Assembly: GCA_029783825.1 (NCBI GenBank)
Contig: JAREIK010012127.1
Location: 186,001-250,000 of the forward strand
DNA from: Sapria himalayana
Lineage: Eukaryota; Streptophyta; Magnoliopsida; Malpighiales; Rafflesiaceae
Direction: 5' to 3'
DNA length: 64,000 bases
Made by a program: the position numbers and the translations under genes. This document shows, one piece after another, positions 47,505 to 59,494 of this stretch. Within the stretch, counting starts at the first letter, position 1. Each line of letters opens with the position of its first letter. The notes beneath the pieces were generated by a model. The model was not told where the DNA came from. It saw only the letters and a program-made list of their open reading frames with translations, and searched no databases.

Positions 47505-47700
47505 TCTACCAATAACATGATAGTCTGGTTGACAAAAAAAATAAATATTCTTAGTTTGAGATCATTAGTTCGATCCTCAAGGGTGTCGGATATGCATCCC
47601 AAGGCATTTTTTAATTAAATTTATCATGTTGTTAGGATGATGATCTTACCTATTCTAACTCTAAGACTCATATATGAATCAAGAAATAATACAAGTTCAA
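47505..47700 (+). mobile_element. tRNA-derived SINE-like element
   Basis: tagtctggttga (47521-47532) resembles a pol III A box. agttcgatcct (47567-47577) closely fits the B box consensus (GGTTCGAnTCC). The spacing of about 35 bases is typical. A following ctcaagggtgtcggatatgc block resembles a SINE body. It is followed by A-rich sequence near 47717-47735. No flanking duplication was confirmed. A chance A/B box pair remains possible. Confidence 0.42.
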
Positions 47701-48189
47701 TTGAGGAGGGAGATAAAAAAAATTTTTAAAAAAAGTAAAAGCATGATCTCAAAAAAATATTTGATCTAAAACATCTCTTAAATGACTATTTTCATCATAT
47801 TTAACTCTAATTTTATATCAAATCTCAAGATCATTATTTATTTATTACTTTTTTTAAAAGATAAAATTATCTCTAAAAATATTAAAATATCGTGTAGTAG
47901 ATATCTTCTATGTGCAAATTGGTATCCACATAGAAAATATACTAAAGGCTACAATTAGAAGAAGTAATCATAAAGAATCTATAAAATAATTAATAATATT
48001 ATATGTATAAATTATATCTAATATAAAGATAATTTAATAGTAATTATTTTTTATAATTTTCTTATATGTTGTTGAGTCAACTTGAAGGTTCATATCAGAA
48101 AAAAAAATTAAAATCTAGCTAAATAAGAATTTTCATTGATACACAATCCAGAAGACTAGTCTTTGTAAAAATTTCAATTACATATCTCA

Positions 48190-48640
48190 TTTATGATAAT
48201 ATAATATTACTAATATCATAAATCACATCTATGCCAAAAAAATATCAAAGCCTCCCAAGAATAGAAATAACTAAATATATTGCTTGAGTTGAGTAATTAT
48301 TTAATAGACATCTTTTATGATAAGTATATCATACACATACATAATTAACAAAATAATCATATCATATGGATTTATTGATAGAATAAAAAATAATTTGTAT
48401 GATATTTATGGAAACTAAAAGAAATAAAAATAGTTACAAACCTCACAAAGTATGCTTTCACAAATAGCTTCAAATAGTATAATATCTTATATGATCTACC
48501 AACTAGATCCAATTGCTTTATCATTGCATGAAATTTAGATAGTTACGTCAAATACACTTCCTCCTCAATGTTAGAATGAATAAAAATATTTTTCATGTCT
48601 AACTATTATATAATTCATTGGTGAGAATTTGTTAGTAGTA
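48190..48640 (-). pseudogene. Copia reverse transcriptase relic, minus strand
   Basis: At about 48602-48400 the minus strand reads MKNIFIHSNIEEEVYLT then LSKFHAMIKQLDL and FHKYHTNYFLF. This matches Copia RT (VKNAFLNG-x-L-x-EEVYM; FSKF-x-x-x-I; SDH/YDSALF). It may belong to the same decayed element as the C-terminal relic at 45600-46000 or a separate one. Flanks 47700-48190 and 48640-50236 are AT-rich with nothing further recognised. Confidence 0.6.
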
Positions 48641-50893
48641 TAAATATCCATATCAAAATCATATTAACCAAAAGAGAGAATGTCTTGATAATTTAATTTA
48701 AATTTCTAAATAAACCCTAGCACAATAAATCTCATATGATACATTCAAGTGATGTATCTTCTCATCTAGACATGTTTTCACCATAAACATTCGTCTTCAA
48801 CCAACAATAAAAAATAAAAGACATTTATCTCTTTCAGTATGATATTATTATTCTAAATAGTATAATAACTCAGAAAGAAACTTAAATATCTTAATATAAT
48901 CAAGAAAAATAATAAAGAAAAATAAATAAATAAATTAAATGTAATTATAAATATGAAAAAATACCTATGAAATATAATACTAAATACAATTTCTTTATTA
49001 CTTTTGGATAATAATCAAAAAATCAAAATCTAGATGATTAGCTAAATGATCATCTAATTTCTCAAAAGACTTCTCTACTCTAAAATGGGTTAGACGATTC
49101 CTTTTTGCCTAGATATATATTACATAATAGTATTTAATCACATAGATTTTCATACTCATATTTTTTCTTCTTTTACTTTTTTTACTATTTTTTTGAAAAA
49201 TTCTACGATAATAAAGTATTCTTCTACGATATTATCTCACCCAATGTGACTTCAAATCATGTCAAAAGATATAGATATGTCTTCAACTCTAATGAGATTT
49301 GAGAATTAGTTCTAACATTCAAAAATATCAATTGTTGATTGTGCATGAGTATTCAATATGAAGTTATATCCAAGTGGAAAGGCTGACCATCTTAAGACAA
49401 AACCTATAGCAAAAAAATCAATTAAATATTTAGCATGAATTACAAAGATATTTTTTCTCTAGTAGCTAAATTAACTTCCATATGAATTCTTATTTCGATG
49501 ATAGAGTCTCACATACAAGGATACACTAACTAGACGTGAAGAATATATTTTCAATAATAACCTTCAAAAAAAATACATACAAAGCTATCACCTAAATTTT
49601 AAACAACAAAATCAAATAGAGTATGCAAATATATAAGATATTGTATGATATGTAACAGATGCTGAGAGAACAATTTGAAACATTTTCACAAGCAAATATC
49701 CTATCATAACATATAATATGATATTACATATTTATTATTCAATAGTTGGATATTGTATTTATTGAAGATAACATGTTAGAAATCACAACTCAAGAAATAT
49801 CTTCAATCATAATTTCACATAAAGAATATTAGGCAGTTTAAAGATTTTTTTGGGATAAAAGTAATATATTCTAAATGAAGTATTGTCTTGTCATAGAAAA
49901 GACTTGCAGCCGACGCAAACATTGAAAGTGATTTATTAAATTATGTTCCAACGGATACTCTTCTTGATCTACATATTAATTTTTAGTCTAATAGAACTCT
50001 TCCAATTAACTTTATTACTTTCAAAAAAACCATGAGTAATATTAACTATCTCTATCTGATTATCATAAAATCAAATAGTTAACATTTTCTATGTAATCAG
50101 TATAAAAAATAATTAAATATTTTTTAAATTCTTCTCAGTAAATTCATTTAGAAGCAACCCTACACATACTTAGGTATGCGAATGGGTCTTCAAGACTTTG
50201 AATTTCTTTCAATAACTATGATTACTTAAAATTAATTAGAGGTGTCAAACGGGCCGGCCCAGCACGGCACGGCCCGTGGGCACGGCAAGGCCGTGCCGTG
50301 CCGTGCCCGGCACGCTCGGGCACGCCTTGCCACTCACAGGCTAGGCGAGGAGGCACGGGCGCACGGCAGGGCAGGCGGGGCGGGTGCCGCAACGCGGGAC
50401 CGGGTCAACCGAGGTCCGGGTCCCGGGAGGCCAGCCCTAAATGGCAGATTACAAAATTTTTTTTTTTTTAATTTTTTTATTAAGTTACTGTATATACTTT
50501 AGAGTATTAGTAATAATTAAAAAATATAATTTTTTGTAAAAAATATAACATTTAAAATTAAATAAAACAAAAAAATATTAGAAAAAAATTTTTTTTTTCA
50601 ATTAAGTTTAGCTTTTTTATTATTATAATTTATTAATTATATATTAAAATTTAAAGTTATTAAATTTTAAAATAAAATTTAAATGGTAAAATAATAAATA
50701 AATACATTAAGTTAGTAAAAATTTTAATTAAAAAAAAATTAAACTACACAAATAAAAAATTACCATTAATGCTTTTGAAACCAATAGTCCGAACAAAACA
50801 AGTATAAGTTTCAACACAACGTATGGTACAAAGTACAAACAAAGCGTATAAATAAAATAAATAAAAAACATCGAAAAAAAGAACAGATGAGCA

Positions 50894-53017
50894 TCAATCG
50901 TCAAGCGGCATATCATGAGAATCATCAGCCGCAACATCAAGATCAGTATCATATAGGTCATCATCATCGGCAATCAGCTCCTCCGCCATCGTAGTGGATG
51001 TGGATGCGACTGCAGTGTCTGTCACAGTCCCAGCTTCAGCACGATCACTGATGCTAAATCTCGATTCCTCCCAATCCTTCAAACATGCCAAGGCCTCAAC
51101 CATATCTGGACGTAATTTCGATCTCCTATCCGAAATCACGTTCACTGCAACAGAAAAAGCAGACTCCGATGCTACGCTCGACACCGGATGAGTTAGTAGA
51201 TCCCGTGCCATCCTAGATAGCACGGGATAGGCGGACTCATATGATTTCCACCACTGTAATAAATCAAGATTCTTATTGTCAGAAGGTGATAGGATTGAGC
51301 AATAATCAGTATCTAAGTACCGAGACAGCTCGCTCCTATGTGAAGGTCCACCCTTACGTTTCCCCCTCGCTAGGTTAATGGAATAATCGTCATCTCCGAA
51401 CAAGGTATCAGTGTCCGTACTCACAGTCTCACCACCACCACCACCATACCTAGTATCGTAGTATGTGAACAGGTCTGTCAACTTCTCGTAAATGAACCAT
51501 TCAGGTGGCTCTTCCAGGTTCATGCATGAGGAAATGAAAGTCAGGGTGTTTTCAACCCCTTCCACCTTAGCCCTAGGGTCCATGCATGCTGCGAGGCAAT
51601 AAAGAGATGGAATGGTGGACCAGTACTTCAAGTAATTGGTCTCCATCTCTGCAACCATATGACTAAGCGTCGGATCCGCTCGATACTTCCTAAACATGCT
51701 ACTAATGTTGCATATGCAACGAAGTGCAATGTAAGTGGTGGGCGTATAAACCGACAAACACATGTTCGTCGTGTCATAAAATATTTTCAGGAATTTCATA
51801 AATGAAATTCCTGAAGCCCAGTCAGTGTCGTCAATAATAAGTTCGCCACTCTTACTATTGACGTAGTCGGATATCACGTGTTCGTATCCAACACATGATT
51901 CCAACATCAGGTACGTGTAATTCCAACGATGTTTCACATCTGATTGGAATTTCTTCTTCTTAAGATTCGCAGACAAACAGAGATTACCAAACTCTTGTAG
52001 TCTGCGAGGAGTGCGAATATACTTGAGTGCATTGCGTATATTTTCCAATGCGGGGGAACACACCTTCATACCCGCTTGAACTATTAGGTTAATCACATGA
52101 CACATGCATCTGACATGAAAGATCTCTCCTAAAGGTGCGTCTCTAATATTCCTAACAAACATGTTGATCGCTACTCCTTTATTCGCAGCATTATCGAAAG
52201 TGACACTAAAAATTTTATTTTGAATTTTATATTCCCTAAATATTTTCATCATACACTCAAAAATGACCGGGTCATCATGAGGATGAAGAATCTCAGTGAA
52301 TCCTAATATTTTTTTATTGATTGTCCAGTTAGAATCTACATAATGACTCGTGAGACATGCATAAGAAGAATCATCGTGACATGTCCATATATCGGACGTC
52401 ACGGACACAACTCCACTAAATGCCAAAAATTCCTTAATTATTTTTTATTTTTCTAACTTATATATCTTTAGTATGTCACTCCTAGATGTGGACCTAGGAA
52501 TCCTACGATAGGATGGCTGAAAATAAGTCTGCATGATGCGCACTACCCTCGGATCTTCCGAAAATCTGATCAGAAGACCCATCAATGTGATAAGCCTGAC
52601 CATGTCGTCCCTACCCAACTCGCTGGAGTATACGAAGGGAGTAAACTTTGAGACTGAACTAGATCCAGTCTCAAAAAATGTAGTGCCAAGTTGGGTTTGC
52701 CTAGGATCTAAGGGTCCATGTTTTTTGGAGCATATTTCAGCATGCCTCTTGAGGTGCCCAGTCCCACATGTACTCTTGCATGTTAAAAGTCTCATACAAT
52801 ATTTGCACTGTGCAATTTCAAGTTCCTCACCCCTAACATCTACTTGTGTTATGATTTTAAAATGTGTCCAAACTACAGAAGTCCTCCTAGTTTTTTGTTT
52901 TTTAGAACTTTGGGCTGAGACGACAGGAGAAACCAAAGTTTCAGGAGCCACGGACGTCTGTGTAACACTAACATTTTCATTTTCCAAATTTAAATACGTG
53001 TCAGGTGTATTTGTCAT
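50894..53017 (-). pseudogene. H2 hAT transposase, full length with one nonsense codon
   Basis: The frame stays the same from ATG at 53017 to the stop at 50894, about 707 codons, interrupted once by TAA at 52447-52445 (after KIYKLEK) where H1 has CAA (Gln). The BED zinc finger at residues ~45-95 includes CKYCMRLLTCKSTCGTGHLK. The core has SVTSDIWTCHDDSSYACL and TFDNAAN with the catalytic aspartates. The C-terminal dimerisation domain reads LLTHPVSSVASESAFSVAVN then VISDRRSKLRPDM. An acidic tail follows (ADDDDLYDTD). Apart from that one change no lesion was seen. The 510-codon segment after the stop carries the core and dimerisation domain but no BED finger. Confidence 0.92.
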
Positions 53018-53116
53018 TTTTTAATTTTCGTAAGTTTTTCTAGAGAGAGAAGCTTTAGTGAGAGAAAGTACAAAAAAACATAAAATATATTACCCGGTAA
53101 AAGCAATGAGGTCACT

Positions 53117-53122
53117 CACGTG
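53117..53122 (-). promoter_or_regulatory. G-box (CACGTG) upstream of H2 transposase
   Basis: It lies exactly 100 bases upstream of the H2 ATG, as in H1. The flanking gtcactcacgtgcaaggtgc is identical to H1. Confidence 0.35.
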
Positions 53123-53514
53123 CAAGGTGCACCGCAGGAAGCTCTGATGTTCAAAACTCAAGTTGAGTTTCACGAAAATCCAAGCCGAAATCAAAATCAC
53201 GAGGGCCGAGAGAGAGATGCACGGTTTATGTGAGAGAGAAAATATTGAGAGGTTTTATGTTTTTGAAAAACATAAATGTTATAGGGAGGGGGATAGATTT
53301 TATAGGCTAAATAAAGTTTTTTTTTATAAAAAAAATATTTTTTTATTATTTTTTTGAATTTTTTTAATATATTTAAGGGGCAGAATCACGAGGACCGTTG
53401 GATTCTGCCCCCTAGCCGTTGGAGGTGAATCCAAGGGCTGAAAATCGCTCAAGTTTGAATTTTTTTTTTTTGCCGTTGGAAATGCTCGTATCGGACTCGG
53501 GTTTCGGCAGAAAA

Positions 53515-53552
53515 GACCACGGGTCGGGTCTGTTTGGACCCGACCCGCGGTC
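53515..53552. other. Conserved hAT-family stem-loop, H2 copy
   Basis: Arms gaccacgggtcgggtc and gacccgacccgcggtc with loop tgtttg pair over 15 of 16 bases. It has the same position relative to the right end as in H1. Confidence 0.85.
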
Positions 53553-53842
53553 TTTTTACCGGGGGTGGGGGGGGGATGGGTCACGACTCACGCCACGCGT
53601 GGCACGCCGCCAGTGCCACGCGTGCCTGCGTGAACCGGCACGGGATGGACCCGTGCCGGCGTGCCGTGCCAAGGCACGAGCCGTGCCGGGCCAGGCACAG
53701 CACGCGATTTTCTTCACCCGGGCACGGCACGGGCCCGGGCACGGTTTAAGAACGTGCCGGGCCAGCCCATGCAGGGCCGAACCGTGCCGTGCCTCGTGCA
53801 GGGCCGGGCCGGCCCGGCACGTTTGACACCTCTAAAATTAAT

Positions 53843-56800
53843 CATATTTTCAAATTTTAGTTGAGCATCAATTTATATAAAGAGAAGGTCCACTATGAGT
53901 TTGTATATTTTTCTTAGAATAATTTTATTTTCTAAAAAAAAAAAGATAGACGATTGTATAGAGATCCAATATAGAGATGGAGTTTTAAAAAATGATTACT
54001 TGAGAGACTTTAGTACCAAGACTTGCACTAGGAAATACAATATCCACTTTTTTTTCTATTTATCTTTACAATGACAATCAAAACAACTAGGCTTATAGCT
54101 TTCAATCTGATATTTTACGAGTAAACTAAACATAACAATTAACTAATTTTTCCTCAAGGAAAAGAATCTTAATGAAATCATTAATAAAACTAATATTCAA
54201 ACAACAGATCAATCATTATAATTTATCAAACTTAACTTTCTTGTTTTCAAAATTTGTGTTCTGGATCATCACATATCAATTTAAATGTATTATAATGTAT
54301 CAAATTTTTAGTTTATTTTTTTATTTTTTTATTGATAAGAGCACTCAACATATAGGTTGTCTCAATCTATTAGCCTATTATATAAAGACAACACATATAT
54401 GTTTTATTTAAATGTGAGCCATTAGATGTTACGTATTTTTGGCTTAATGTTTAATATATTTGATTGAGATCATTGAGATATTTTGTACATACAAAAATAT
54501 TTCTATACAATTTTGGAGTGATATAATTTTAACTATAATTTTTATTTGACATACCCTTTAAGTACTTGTAAGGATATTTTAAATGTTATTCACATTGGTA
54601 TTTGAGGGTCTTCAAAGTTTAATACTTAAAATGATTTTGAATATGATATTATGTTTATTAATAATTATTCTAGATGTACACAATTTTATTTGTTAAAAAA
54701 ATTAATATTTTTTTTGCATTTTCAGAAAATAATAAAAAAAACTTTATAATAATACTAAGATATTAAATAATAATAATATTTTATAATATTTATATATATT
54801 TCAATATTTATTTTCTTGAGTGTTCATGTCCAATATAGATCTCCTAGTACGTGTACATCAGTTGGGAAACATGAGACTATTTGAGTGGGAAGAGATAAAA
54901 GAACTAAAATTATGTACATGAAAAATTAGATATAAATTATAAATAATAATTTAAAAATTTAAATTTTGAGAGTAGACATGATTTTCAATATAGTTAATTA
55001 AAAAAATATGATTCATACAACTAATCTCAAACATTTAGGATAAGTCTTGGTTAATGATGATGATGATAATTTATTTTCTTGAATATGTAATGATTAATAT
55101 AAAGTGAGACTAGGTGTATTAGACTTCATCTCAAAACAAAATTATTAATAAGATAAATATATATTTGATTGAAACTATCAAATTACTTTCAATATATATA
55201 AGTATTCCTAATAAATTTAGTGACTTATGGTTTTAAATATAAAGTAACTAATCAATTAAATGCTTTAATCTATTCTCTCAAATAAGATATTATTTTATAT
55301 ATTATATACGGGATAATTGATTATCATATTATATCTCCAAGTTACAATGCATATTTATTTGGTACAAGATCTTTCTCCAAGAGGAAAGGATTGCCAATAA
55401 CATTAAATATGCTTTAATTGGTTATTCAAGTATTTGAAAAAAATATAAGTGTTAATCACTTATGACAAATAAGAAAATTATATTTTTGACATTATTTTCT
55501 TTGATATGAATTTTTTTTAGATTCCATCTTGAATTGTTGAGACAAAATGGTTACTAGAGACTTCACATATTTTGTGTTAGGGGTAGCTTTCCAATAGAAA
55601 AGACTCCTAGCCTTTTAAGATCCTCAAAGTATATTAAATTACATTAAAAGAATATATTAATATTTGTTCTCCATTTTTTTATCTGAAAAACCACCAAATA
55701 TTGAATTCAATTCTAGTGGGTACAAGAAATTCTAATAAAAAGTTCTCACTTATTAATTTCAATCATATTATTATTCTTGTTCAACTACATTTAAAAGAAT
55801 AGAAAATAATCATGAAAATGACATTGTACCCTATACATTAAATCCAAAATACCCTACATTTCAGAGCCTACATGAAAAGATGATGTTGCATTCAAGTCAC
55901 TTATTAGCCTTCGGTATATGTAAATATTCATGTAAATGATTTCACTAACCCATCTTACTCTATATTTTATATTATTTTATACTAATTTCTTAACTTCTCT
56001 TTATAGTATGAGGATATCCAAATTTTCACTTAAGGCACAATCACATTTTGGATAATGATAAATCATTTTGAAAAAAGATAATTTTTACTCTAACAAAAAT
56101 AGATAACTAATAACTTGTTCATCATTAAAACAAAAATTAAAAGCTAACAATTTTACATAGATATATGAAGTTGATTATTAGAATACTTTTGCAATTTGCA
56201 TCATAATCAAAGTCATCATCATAAAGATTCTAATTGTCTCGGCATTTTCTCAAAGATGATTTGTTTGTAAATTTTACTTAGATAACATATTTTTTTCATA
56301 GAAATTTTAGGAAAGTTTATATAAAATATCCATCATGTTTTGCATAAGCATAAAAACTATTTTTGTTTTAATAGAAAAAAAAAATCATATAGGAGTGAAA
56401 ATAATCTTTAAGAGTTTGATTTAGTAAGTTTTCAATAGTAATGACTAGTTTTAGATTTGATAAGCTAGGAATCACTCATCTCATGAAGATCATTCAAACA
56501 ATTTCAAAAAAGATCTTAAAAACTCGAGCTTTCTTAGAATTATAATTACATAGAGTCATAAAAGAATGATGTCATACTCATAGTGCAAATATGCAATAGA
56601 TACTCTAATAGAATTTAGACTCTTAGGCGTGCATCAATTGAAACATGTGCATCATTAAGTTGAACTTACAAGCATTTCCACCATGTTTACAAGAAGATAT
56701 AAAAAAAATATAATAAATCATAGCGAACTAATAGTTATCAGGCCAACTATATTATATATGAAGAAATTCGAACATATTAGCTTATTGGATATTCACAATC

Positions 56801-58239
56801 TAATCAAATATCAACTTATATAAATAAAAAATCTAAAATAAATTTTTACATAATATAATCTCATCTCCTAAAAAATTATAAAATAATAATTATCTCTCAA
56901 TTCAATATAAACTAAATGAAATGATATTATTCAGAAACTTGCTGGGAGATGTTGATTTTTTTTTATTTCATGTTTTAGTCCTAATTTTTATTATGACAAC
57001 CAGACAACTAAATACAATAGCTTTCAATCCTATTTCAATAAGTTATTGAAACATTTATAAATTGAATATTATTTTATAAAAAAAATATTGTATATGTTAG
57101 TTATTATAATATATATGTATATTTGTTTCATAGATTAGTCTACAAATATCTTCAAGATGTAAGAGAACATATTCTTTTTTTTCTTCAAATTTTATGTACA
57201 TGAAATATATGTGCTAGTTTAATAAAATATTGAAACAATAATATATATTCTTTATTACATGCTATATTTTTATATTTTATTTTCTTTGTATTTTAGTTTA
57301 AGTAGAGTATATCAAGAAAAATAAAGAGCTCTGATCACATGCTTTATATTTATTTTTTTATTGAGCTATCATAATGCAGTTTATCATTCTTATTTATAAT
57401 TTCTCAAAAAAAAAAATCACATTCAATGCATTAATCTCAATATGAAAATAAATTATATAAAAAACACTTGTAACACTCTTCTATTATGAGCACTCATTTA
57501 AAACCAAAACAAAAAAAAACAAAAAATAAATATAATATCTCAACAATAACAGTCAGTTACTGATATATAACTTTGAATTTGATATTTTCATAAGCATATA
57601 AACTATAATAAGACAAAATATCAATTAATAAAATAAATTTTAATTATTTGATTTTTATCATATATGTCAAAATTGTTAACATTTGATCCTTATCGCATAT
57701 TAATTATAACTCTCAAAAAATAATTTGCAATCATACTTTATTTATTTTATCATGCAATATATTTATATATTAATTTACGAAAGTGTTAAGCAATAATGTT
57801 TTCCAAATAAAAACACAAACTGAATTTTGAGTTGTATTTTTATAATAATATGCCCATAGAAATTTAGTGAGAGTTTAAGTGGTCATCAGCATCTACAATG
57901 AACTTATGCATAAATCCATGAACAATAGCATTTTGTTATTTGTAGAAATCAAAGTCAATGGTCATACATTATTTATGGAAAATTATTTCTTTGTGCACAT
58001 GACCCCCAGCAAGCATATTGACCTCAATATATTGTGAGGCGCTAAAATCTTTCAATAATGGTGGTACATGAATCAGTCACTGACTCACCGTACAAGGAAC
58101 AAAAATGAGAAGCTACTAAACTTAAAGTATGTGCCATGGTTGGTGCAGTTAAATAATTTTGAAATTGAATTTATACACACTTAAGATTCAGGTGAAATAT
58201 TATTAATGTTAAAAACACATATATACAACATTAGATTAC
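53843..58239. other. AT-rich intron DNA with LTR-like remnant
   Basis: No gene is seen. At 54343-54375 the sequence caacataggttgtctcaatc-like (with small changes) resembles the LTR module at 40674 and 58632. The remaining stretch up to the exon at 58240 has no recognisable coding motif or element boundary. It is very AT-rich with many short homopolymers. Confidence 0.4.
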
Positions 58240-58446
58240 CTGTAACTCTCTATGAGCTACTGAAAGTGCAGTTCCAGCTACTAATAATGACCCAATTTCG
58301 ATGCTTATCCTCGCCTCTTCCTTTTTAACGTTCTCTTCTGCAAGCTTAAAACACACTAACAAGTTTTTTACTGCCAATTTCTTATCGTCTACTTCCTTTT
58401 GTTTCTGCTCAAGCTCATTTAACCAACTTTGAGATTCTGCTTTAAT
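58240..58446 (-). CDS. VPS38/UVRAG-like protein, coiled-coil exon (69 residues)
   Basis: The exon lies between an AG at 58448-58447 and donor TTACAG|GTAATC. The frame reads IKAESQSWLNELEQKQKEVD, then a Lys/Glu-rich heptad segment and EIGSLLVAGTALSVAHRELQ. The exon is 207 bp (69 codons), phase 0 at both ends. It is a coiled coil ending in the SLLVAGTALS-x-A block that in the family directly precedes the segment in the exon at 44743. The acceptor pyrimidine tract is poor. Earlier exons (N-terminal C2-like part and first coiled coil) must lie beyond the right edge, because none is recognisable in 58447-64000. Known role: VPS38/UVRAG associates with VPS34, VPS15 and Beclin1/ATG6 to make PI3P on endosomes. 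That role is inferred by family here. Confidence 0.82.
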
Positions 58447-58615
58447 CTATCATGTTGCAACACAGTAATCAGCAGGCAGGTTGATCATGGTCCAACAAGT
58501 AATACACAAAGAAACAAACATATGATATTTACAAATTTTCTGAAAATCATAGCCACTAATACACATGAATTTGTATTGTAGTTTTCTTCAGTTATTTGTG
58601 CTTATTATTAGTTTG

Positions 58616-58760
58616 TGTTTATGATGGAAACTCCCAACATGTGGGCTGTCCCAATAGATATTTTTACTAATTGTGTTAGGGTTTGTGCTTGATTTGTCTG
58701 AGTGTTGTAACATTTGATTTTTCATAGTGACTATGTTTCGTTGATTTCTACATGGTATCA
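58616..58760 (+). mobile_element. Copia LTR-like fragment with primer-binding site
   Basis: The module tcccaacatgtgggctgtcc (58632) followed 120 bases later by catggtatcaaagtatg (PBS-like at 58751) repeats the arrangement at 40674/40789. It lies 170 bases upstream (minus-strand sense) of the coiled-coil exon. Downstream 58913-59330 is rich in tgtgcaacagtg-like words without a coding frame. Confidence 0.45.
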
Positions 58761-58812
58761 AAGTATGAATTTGCAAAAATCCTGGAAACAAAATTTGTGT
58801 ACATGTACAGTA

Positions 58813-58912
58813 GAGAGAGACAGAGATAGAAAGATAGATAGATAGATAGAGAGAAAGAGAGAAAGAGAGATAGATAGATAGATAGATAGATAGAGAGAAA
58901 GAGAGAAAGAAG
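58813..58912. repeat. Compound GATA/GA microsatellite
   Basis: It has two blocks of (gata)n separated and followed by gagaaagagagaaag. The whole gata-plus-gagaaag pattern is repeated twice (58838-58866 and 58867-58910). Confidence 0.85.
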
Positions 58913-59494
58913 TGTGGGTGGTGACACAATGTTTGCAGTTTGCACCAACATGAGGTATTGTGCACCAGCTCAATGTTAGAAAATACTGTGTGCATTAACC
59001 TGGAGCAATGTGTACCATAATTTGCAAAACCCTAAATATAATGTGCACAGAAACAGTAGGAACATGCAACTGTGCGTGAAGGGACGTGTGCAACAGTGGA
59101 ACAGTGTGTATGCAGTGTGGTGTGACCATGTATGCAACAGTGGGTGTGCCATGTGAATAATAGTGAAGCAGTGTATGTGCAGTGTGATGCTGTGTGATAC
59201 ACTGTGGTGCAAGCATGCAGTGGTAAAATTGTGCAGTAAGCTTATAATGATCGTGTAAAGTTGTGTTATGCTTGTGCCTACAGATGCTTATGCAGGAATT
59301 AAAAATTCCTCGTGTCATCTAATATTTATCTGGGTGATGTACATACAGAAGCAATAGAAATCCTACAGTGTACAAGCCATAGGAAGCGTAGACATATGAA
59401 AGAATTATATTAATAATTATTTCTATGGCAGAAACCAATGACATTATATATTATACAATAACATGGATTACAGGATTCATTAAATAGTCTTCAC

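Larger units (their letters stand above)
50237..53834 (-). mobile_element. hAT transposon H2, 3598 bp, perfect 8-bp TSD
   Basis: The TSD aaattaat is at 50229-50236 and 53835-53842. Ends are tagaggtgtcaaacgggcc and the complement gcacgtttgacacctcta. It has GC-rich subterminal regions of about 210 bp (left) and 320 bp (right), an AT-rich filler at 50450-50880, a minus-strand transposase gene, a leader with G-box, and the family stem-loop at 53515-53552. It lacks the nested MITE of H1. The clean TSD indicates a young insertion. Confidence 0.94.
44936..58239 (-). other. Large intron (13,304 bp) of the VPS38/UVRAG-like gene
   Basis: The donor is GTAATC at 58239 and the acceptor TGTTGCTGCAG ends at 44936. 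The flanking exons join in phase 0 (HRELQ then ESESG). The intron contains a Copia C-terminal relic, a SINE-like element, a Copia reverse transcriptase relic and the complete hAT H2. The stretches between these are AT-rich with no open gene. Confidence 0.78.

Noticed and set aside
52533..53024. 163-residue plus-strand frame
   Set aside because: Antisense shadow of the H2 transposase N-terminus; the same shadow occurs at 31229-31720 opposite H1.
58588..58995. Ser/Leu/Tyr-rich minus-strand protein
   Set aside because: It is a translation of the GATA/GA microsatellite.
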